A stretch of 64,000 nt of DNA from Pseudevernia furfuracea (lineage: Eukaryota > Ascomycota > Lecanoromycetes > Lecanorales > Parmeliaceae). The notes below the pieces were generated by a model, which worked only from the letters and a program-made list of their open reading frames with translations, was not told the DNA's origin and made no database searches. Shown here in pieces: positions 57,983 to 64,000 of this stretch (its first letter is position 1; the number at the start of each line of letters is the position of its first letter). The stretch lies in NCBI GenBank assembly GCA_022315425.1, contig JAIUPT010000030.1, positions 1,240,001 to 1,304,000 of the forward strand, in the 5' to 3' direction. The position numbers were made by a program, and so were the translations under genes.

Positions 57983-60380
57983 ATGACTCACTCACCAGCT
58001 ACACCAGACAAAGCTGGCACGCATGCCAATGACTCTGAATCCAAGGCGCCGCTGACCTCCACCGACAAGCTTACCTCTACCTCCAAGGTGAAGCGGACAT
58101 CTCTTACCGAGCCTTCACCTGCAAGCACCTATGGCGATACCATTGCTGGTGGTAGTTCTCCCGCTACTCCACTGGACGTCGGCAGCCATGGTAAGTGCAT
58201 GCGTTCTTCTTTTGCTCGTCATTTACCTCGCTCTGTCTCTTGCCTAGCACCACAACTCTCAGTCTCGTTCGGGCTTGACAATTGCCCATCCGTTCTTGAA
58301 GCCAGAAAAGTACCTTTCGTTGTTTACCCTTGATGCACACTCCCCTTTTGATGGCTCAGCTAACCGGCCAAGATCACCACATGGCAGGTTTGATACACTC
58401 TCTGCAGGCTGCGCAGATCGACCCTGCCATTGAGACCATCTCGGGATCTCCAATGACAGCTCGCGATGGGAAATATTTTCCACAATTGGAGCGGCGTGTA
58501 GACCGAAGCATCTTCACAGAAGCTCAGCTGAGTCCATCCAAGACCAGTAATCTCAATCGCAATGCGTCTACAACCTCATCCCCGAGCACCGATCGTGTCA
58601 AGAATATCCGTGAGAGCCCCAGTTGGCGTAACAAGGACGGGAACTTCGTACGTCGCTCTGGCAATCAAGGAGAAGACCCTTTCGTCTCCAGTGCCAATGC
58701 TGGGCAGTCTCACGGTCAAGGCAAGTCACCACTCTCTCAGATCAATTCAGTTTGCTTACTTTCCAAGGCAACAATACATCCTTCAGCCCCCGTAGTGATC
58801 GAACAGGGGTTCCGCTCTCCAATGACAACGCTCAAGCCATGCTGCCACCAAGAGCTTGTGTCTTCGTCGCAAAGTAAGCTCAAACCCTTCCATGGAGACA
58901 CATCGCTGACAAAGCAAAGTCTTGTTCAGACACAGTCTGATGATCAGCTTGAGCATCATGTGCACATTGCGTTTCTCCAATATGGCACTTGCTATGTCAA
59001 GATTAGACGTGACGCACGGGGTATGCCGTTTGCTTTTGTTCAATACGAGGTAAGCCTAAGACTTGCAGGGAGCACTTCCCATGCTCACACTACTAGGATG
59101 AGAACGATGCTCAGCGCGCTATCGCTGTCGGTCGAGGTATGCTCATCAACGGTCGTCCATGCCGTACAGAGGTTGCCAAGGTGAACCGTAAGCTAGTCCC
59201 TTTGACTCTCCGCCATTCCATCCTGCTCTGACACTGTTGTACTACAGGTTCTTTGTACCTATCGAAGGTGTCTGGAGGCCCAATCTCCGAGACAGAAGCT
59301 CGCGACGTCTTGTCTCGTCACGGACCAATTGAGAGCGTTTGGTTGTGCTCACAGACTGACAAGGAGATGTTCCGTCTACCTGAAGGTATTTGGGTGAAGT
59401 TTGTCTACTTTCAGGATTGCCGTGACGCGCAAGCGGTGGGTTGGCCAAATTTTTGCTTTTCTCTACCTTTTGCTGACTTGTTGAAGATCTTTCGCGATCA
59501 CCCCGTGTATAGACTTGAGCAGCCACCCTTGCCAGAAGAAGTTCGTTCTCGTCAAGGAGGCCGACAATACACGTCACTGTCTCCTATGCAGCGATCGAGT
59601 CCTGGCCGTATGTTGCCGTCGCCGCAGTCTGCATCTGGACGGGCAAATGCAGACCTGTGCTCCATCTTTGTGGGTAACTTGCCACCCGATTCCACGGATT
59701 CGCAACTTCGCGAAATCTTCTCAACGTTCGGTCCTATAATCCATGTGGAGATTGTCCGAAAGCCATCTGTGCACGGTACGTCAATTCTCCTTTCTATTTG
59801 CGCACGCGTCCATTAAGTTTCGGTAGCCGGTGTCAATGTCTTCGCATTCATACAGTACCTCAGTCCTGATATGGCGGTCGCTGCGGTCCAGGCGAGCCCT
59901 AGGATGTATGGGGTCGATCGTCTTCGTGTTGAACGCAAAGAAATCAGCGGCACCTTCGCTCCCCGTGACCGCGTCTTCGCATCTGGTGGAAGTCCAGGCT
60001 CTCCATACTTCGCTGATTCTCATGAACAAATGGCGAATCTCTTACAGCGTGTCTATAATTTCGGTATGACCCAAGGAGCACAAACACAAGCCATGCCACC
60101 GCCGGTGTATGCTCCATACCCGTACTATCAACCATACGATCTATCTCAATACGGGCAATTCGCCACGTCAGCCGCGCCGATCGACAACAACACTGCAGGA
60201 GGCCTGCAAACTCACAGCAATGGGTACCCAGCTCAAGCAATGGGCCACTTCCAGTATCCTCAAGCTCCCACCGCATACCTTCAGTACCCACAGCAGCCAG
60301 CACCTCGTCCCTACCAGTGGCCACCTGCGACTGCCAGCGCTGACAATGACAACGCATCACCGTCTAAAGGCGCTTTTTAG
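57983..60380 (+). CDS. Multi-RRM RNA-binding protein
   Basis: About eight exons with 45-70-nt introns; exon 1 is 57983-58190 and the last ends at 60380. The N-terminus is Ser/Thr-rich and disordered. The first RRM contains PPRACVFVANL and ARGMPFAFVQYE. A second RRM-like unit has NRSLYLSKVSGGPISETEAR, then EGIWVKFVYFQDCRDA. The third RRM is ADLCSIFVGNLPPDSTDSQL, then REIFSTFGPIIHVEIVRK. The C-terminus is Pro/Tyr/Gln-rich (YAPYPYYQPYDLSQYGQF). It resembles fungal multi-RRM proteins linked to meiosis or mRNA control, but I cannot name the orthologue. One intron (58721-58767) uses a GC donor. An in-frame upstream Met at 57926 is possible but less likely. Confidence 0.8.
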
Positions 60381-61434
60381 ACTTGTCAGGAGCTGGTCGC
60401 TCTTTCATCGTCAACTTGCTCGGGCCTGATCCTGGCCCAAATTCCGGCTTGCGAACCCTAGCCTTTTTCTCGACGTTGCACGTCTCAACTCGTCTCGATC
60501 ATTGTTCGATATCCAGTCCGTGCGCCCTTTATTTTTCGATCTTCTTTGAGTGTAGTGTGTCATCGCGTGCCCTGGATATTCGGGTTCATCTTCGAGCTGG
60601 GATACCTGTGGAGCTTCGCGTACACTGGCTGAGGCTCAGACTATCTTTCTATTACTGCTGCGAAAATTCTTTCACGACAAAGGTATACTGCATGTAGCCC
60701 CGATTATGTTTGAAAAGATCACGTCGCTAACAATAATTCAGCACGAGCACAAATTACATTATTCGCCCTATGGCTTAGTCCGGAGGCAGAGTGTTTTACC
60801 TTTCCATCTTCTGCGATTTTTCAACCACAGCGGCCTAGCTGGCTTCGCACGCGGAGGATAATATCTAAGGATCCAGATGACAATGTTTTAATACGGCGAT
60901 CGTCCTTTCATCTTTTCCCCATCTATGTGTCAATTTCACTAGCTTTGGCCTCAAAGGCATTTGCAACATTCGCAACTTACATTCGCCAACAGTCAGCAAA
61001 AATCACAAGCTTTCATGAGCGATCATATAGAGCAGCATAGCACGGCTTCGGAATCAAGAATTTCATACTGACTCTCAATGCCTACAAGTAATTTGACAAG
61101 GACTTATTTTCATGCACGGCATAGCCAGGTCTAACTGTTGACGAGTTATATGTCTGACGTAGAAGAATTACGGCTTTAGGCACAAATGTATCAAGGACGA
61201 TGCCTTCCACTACGAAGCTGAATCCTTTTCTCTCGCCTTTTCTCTCGCCTTTTCCCTCGGATCGTGGGCCAGAGCACCAACCGTTGCCAGTTCCTATGAC
61301 TAATCATAGATACACGGTGGGGAAGAACGTCGGTCTGCGCGCAGCGCAGACCTGTTATTCGCAACCTTCCACAGAAGTACTTGTTACGAAAGGAGAAAGA
61401 CGCTTTCGAATTGAGTGACTGAAAACTACTTACA
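60381..61434. other. Intergenic region before the symporter
   Basis: 3' flank of the RRM gene and promoter of the transporter. Includes a three-unit 12-bp repeat. No supported gene. Confidence 0.4.
61224..61259 (+). repeat. Three 12-bp pyrimidine repeats
   Basis: CCTTTTCTCTCG twice, then CCTTTTCCCTCG. Confidence 0.85.
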
Positions 61435-64000
61435 ATGGGTCAGCCATCCTTCCAAGCCTCAAATGCCATCATCTACCTCACGTATGGCGCGTTTTTGTGC
61501 GTTCAACCCCACATCCTGCCCCGCACCAGACAAAATATGCTGACGGTGAGCGCCCTCGGAACGCAGAGTCTCGGGCCTCTATGTTGCGTATGTACATTTC
61601 ATAAATGATCCTTCATATTTGGTACTGCAATTGAGTCGCAAGACATGTTCCGAGAGCAAAGTGACCTTTTCTACTCTCGAGATCTATCTTATAACTCAAT
61701 CAGAATCAACGCTGACCTCGGAAAGATGGTACTGGAGAAATCAGTCGAAATCAGAGTTCCTGGGGGCGAATCGTACACAAAAGGGTCAGATACAGCACAC
61801 GTTCACTTCCTGCTCTTGGCTCCGACCGATTGGGCCCAACCTGGTGCTTGATGTGAGAAAGAAGCGGGCTAACCACTACTTAGCTATTCCTCTTGCCCTT
61901 AACTTCATCGCCTCGTGTGAGTGTACCCGGAACTTTCAAGCGCTCATTGCTTGAAGCGGCAGCAATGCTCCCAGCGCAAAGTCTTACCCGGCCTGCGCCA
62001 GCTGGGACACAAAGAATGGCAGACTCGAGTACCAGATCATGAATGGAACATCATGACCAGGTTCGTATTTGAAACATCAACGCAGGCCGATGCCCAGGGT
62101 CTACTTACCAGTGCTCACCCAGTAAGAAGAGATGGGAAAGGAGATCATGGGCAAAGGTTTTGCGCGGCTTCACTACGGGTGCGGATTGCAAATTGGATCG
62201 AGCTGGATCCAACTCTTCCCTCTAGTTGTTGAGAGATCTGGCTAGGTTTGATTTGCATGAAGCTGAGATTAGTACCGTAATCACTCGATCAAGTTAATGC
62301 TTGCGTGAGAAACGTGACTGCAGCCGCTTCCTCCTTTTGCCCCAGACGTTGGATTTTGAGCCCGCTGACCATGGGACATGTTCCACCTGCTACAGCCCTT
62401 GGATCGGGCATTCTGTTCTCTTATCCCGAAATTTCTACAATTGCTGGCGTCCAAGGCTTGATTGTCTATACACTCTCTTCGTCGTTGCCACTTTTGATAT
62501 TCGGCTTTCTTGGGCCCATTATTCGAAAAAAATGTCCAGAAGGGTTCGTCCTGACAGAGTGTGAGTGCACATTTCAGAGCAAATATTGCCTCACTTTGTG
62601 CCGCAAGACATGTTCCACGAGCAGTAGGCGGGTTTCAACCCCCTAACCTGTCTTATAACCTGGGTGTTTTGCCTCAAGGAAGCCATGCTGACTCCGAAAT
62701 GCGCAGGGACAAGACAGAGATAGTACGTATTTTCGGAGTTCATTTTCCTCTTCTGGACCAAACCTTGAGTCTTGAAACATGTCTCGAGAGTGTTTATTCT
62801 ATAGGCATGTTCCAAGATTCAGTATTCCCCCTCAAGTAGGCAATATTGACTCCGAAGTTATAATCCAGCGGCATTGTGACAGCCTTGTATTTGAGTTTAT
62901 TAACGTGAGTAATGATCACTCGAGCGGCTTAAGGAGAAAATGCCAACATCATTACTCCAGACTCATCACATTGTTCCTCTATATGGTGGCAGAGCTCTCG
63001 GCGCTGCAGCAGATTATCAATGCTTTAACAGGGCTCAATGGTCTCCCTGCTGTCATTGTTGAGTGTGCAGTGACTACTACCTACACTTGTAAGTTGATTT
63101 GATGAGCCAATCATGAAGCTTTCCTTATTTCTACATAGCTCTGGGCGGGTTTCGCATATCGTTTATTACGGACAATATCCAAGGTGCTATGGTAGTCGGT
63201 TTAGTCATTCTAGCTGTCATCACTGTTGGCGCTGAGACCCACATCGACAAGAGCCTTGTCGAATCTTCGGGCTTGCTCAAATCAAGCTTGCTCGGCTGGC
63301 AACTCATATATATTCTTCCGGTAGCCGTCCTGACCAACGATTTCTTTATTTCTGGATTCTGGATGCGCACGTTTGCTTCTAAGACAGACAAAGACTTGGT
63401 GATTGGAACTTCGATTGCGACTGTCGCTGTCACCTTTATCTTGGGTCTTGTCGGTGCAGCTGGACTCCTGGCGGCATGGACAGGTGCTTGGCCTGGTAAT
63501 CCGCCACAAGATGGTGATGTCGCCTTTTTCCTTCTGCTCGAGCAGCTTCCGAGCTGGGTAGTGGGCATTGTACTCGTGATGGTTGTGTCTCTAAGCACTG
63601 CCGCGTTTGACAGCTTCCAGTCGGCCATGGTTTCGACCGGATCCAACGATTTGTTTCGCAATAAATTAAACCTTTGGTGGATCAGATTGGCCGTCATATT
63701 AATTATCTTCCCAGTCGTGGTCGTAGCTCTTAAGAGCCCAGATATCTTGCAGGTTTACCTGATTTCTGATCTTGTAAGCGCTAGTTCGATCCCCGTGCTT
63801 GTCATTGGTGAGTCTACTTTTCGGAGTGTTTTCCCCCAATCCCTACGCATTCTGAGTCGTGAGGCATGCCTTGAGAGTATTTGTACTACTGTAAACATGT
63901 TTTGCGCCTCAAATCGCTATCTAGAGAAAAAATGCTGACCCAGAAATTTTGAAGGCTTAAGCGATGCATGCTACTGGTGGCGAGGGTTTGAGGTTGTAGT
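61435..64000 (+). CDS. Sodium:solute symporter family transporter (3' end off window)
   Basis: Exons after the first: about 61540-61591, 61726-61784, 61884-61916, 62396-62560, 62707-62722 (16 nt), 62869-62904, 62961-63088, 63139-63807 and 63955-edge. Spliced segments include KSEFLGANRTQK, LGSGILFSYPEISTIAGVQG, GPIIRKKCPEGFVLTEWTRQ, LYMVAELSALQQIINALTGL and SLGGFRISFITDNIQGAMVV. The repeated transmembrane helices and the SLGGFR...T/DxxQG pattern match the SSS/urea-active-transporter-like family; substrate unknown. Exon 1 (MGQPSFQASNAIIYLTYGAF) does not join cleanly in phase to the next exon, and part of the first helix seems missing, so the 5' end needs care. Four introns are introner-like. 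Confidence 0.85.
61592..61725 (+). repeat. Introner-like intron (134 nt)
   Basis: Starts GTACATTTC and ends CTCGGAAAG. It contains TTGAGTCGCAAGACATG followed by TTCCGAGAGCAAAG. Arms TTGAGTCGCAAGA (61630) and TCTTATAACTCAA (61687) can pair in 10 of 13 positions. The 3' block is CGCTGACCTCGGAAAG. Confidence 0.75.
62561..62706 (+). repeat. Introner-like intron (146 nt)
   Basis: Starts GTGAGTGCAC and ends CCGAAATGCGCAG. Core GCCGCAAGACATGTTCCACG, then TGTCTTATAACC, then ATGCTGACTCCGAAATG. It shares all three blocks with the 61592 and 2098 introns. Confidence 0.85.
62723..62868 (+). repeat. Introner-like intron (146 nt)
   Basis: Starts GTACGTATTTTCGGAGT and ends ATAATCCAG. TTGAGTCTTGAAACATG pairs with CATGTTCCAAGATTCAG in 14 of 17 positions. 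The 3' block is ATTGACTCCGAAGTTATAA. It is separated from the previous element by only a 16-nt exon. Confidence 0.8.
63808..63954 (+). repeat. Introner-like intron (147 nt)
   Basis: Starts GTGAGTCTACTTTTCGGAGT and ends AAATTTTGAAG. It contains GAGTCGTGAGGCATG, CATGTTTTGCGCCTC and a 3' block ATGCTGACCCAGAAATTTT. The first 25 nt resemble the 62723 element. Confidence 0.75.

Overview
This window is nuclear DNA from a filamentous ascomycete (Pezizomycotina). The genes have short spliceosomal introns, mostly 45-110 nt, and the proteins are recognisably fungal. The gene order from 38.9 to 55.1 kb is SLA2 - MAT - APN2 - COX13 - APC5, the classic ascomycete mating-type neighbourhood. Several introns belong to one sequence family with a shared stem-loop. 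These look like introner-like elements, a phenomenon best described in Dothideomycetes, so that class is my best guess (inference only).

Layout. 0-5.4 kb: the N-terminus of an unidentified acidic protein running off the left edge, and a large coiled-coil protein (-) with two introner-like introns. 6.1-16 kb: a two-Myb telomere-repeat-binding protein (Teb1/Tay1-like), a DUF7704-type membrane protein, RPS4, an unknown coiled-coil protein, SNX3, a CNNM/DUF21-like membrane protein without CBS domains, and the tiny five-exon SSS1 (Sec61 gamma). 16.7-25.6 kb: a CFIm68/CPSF6-like RRM protein, a decayed 2EXR-type gene, a Rim2-type mitochondrial carrier and a DCAF11-like WD40 protein. 26-38 kb: the divergent ribosomal pair RPL21/RPS9, SLU7 divergent from REV3 (polymerase zeta), and NVJ2 (PH-SMP lipid-transfer protein).

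38.9-55.1 kb is the MAT locus. SLA2 (+) is followed by MAT1-1-1 (-), an alpha-box transcription factor with four near-identical 108-bp in-frame repeats. Next comes a three-exon gene of unknown family (-), then an orphan coding end flanked by a short direct duplication. APN2 (-), COX13 (+) and APC5 (-) complete the flank. No HMG-box MAT1-2-1 is visible, so the strain carries a MAT1-1 idiomorph. 55.8-64 kb: complex I assembly factor CIA30, a multi-RRM RNA-binding protein, and the 5' part of a sodium:solute symporter that holds four introner-like introns and continues past the right edge.

The strongest novel signals are the introner-like intron family (at least six good members plus one weaker one, on both strands), the repeat-expanded MAT1-1-1, the unclassified MAT-locus gene with its neighbouring orphan exon, and an unusual number of micro-exons (8-19 nt) and very short introns (35-39 nt). 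All splice sites were inferred by eye from GT/AG signals, reading frame and family knowledge; none is confirmed by transcripts.
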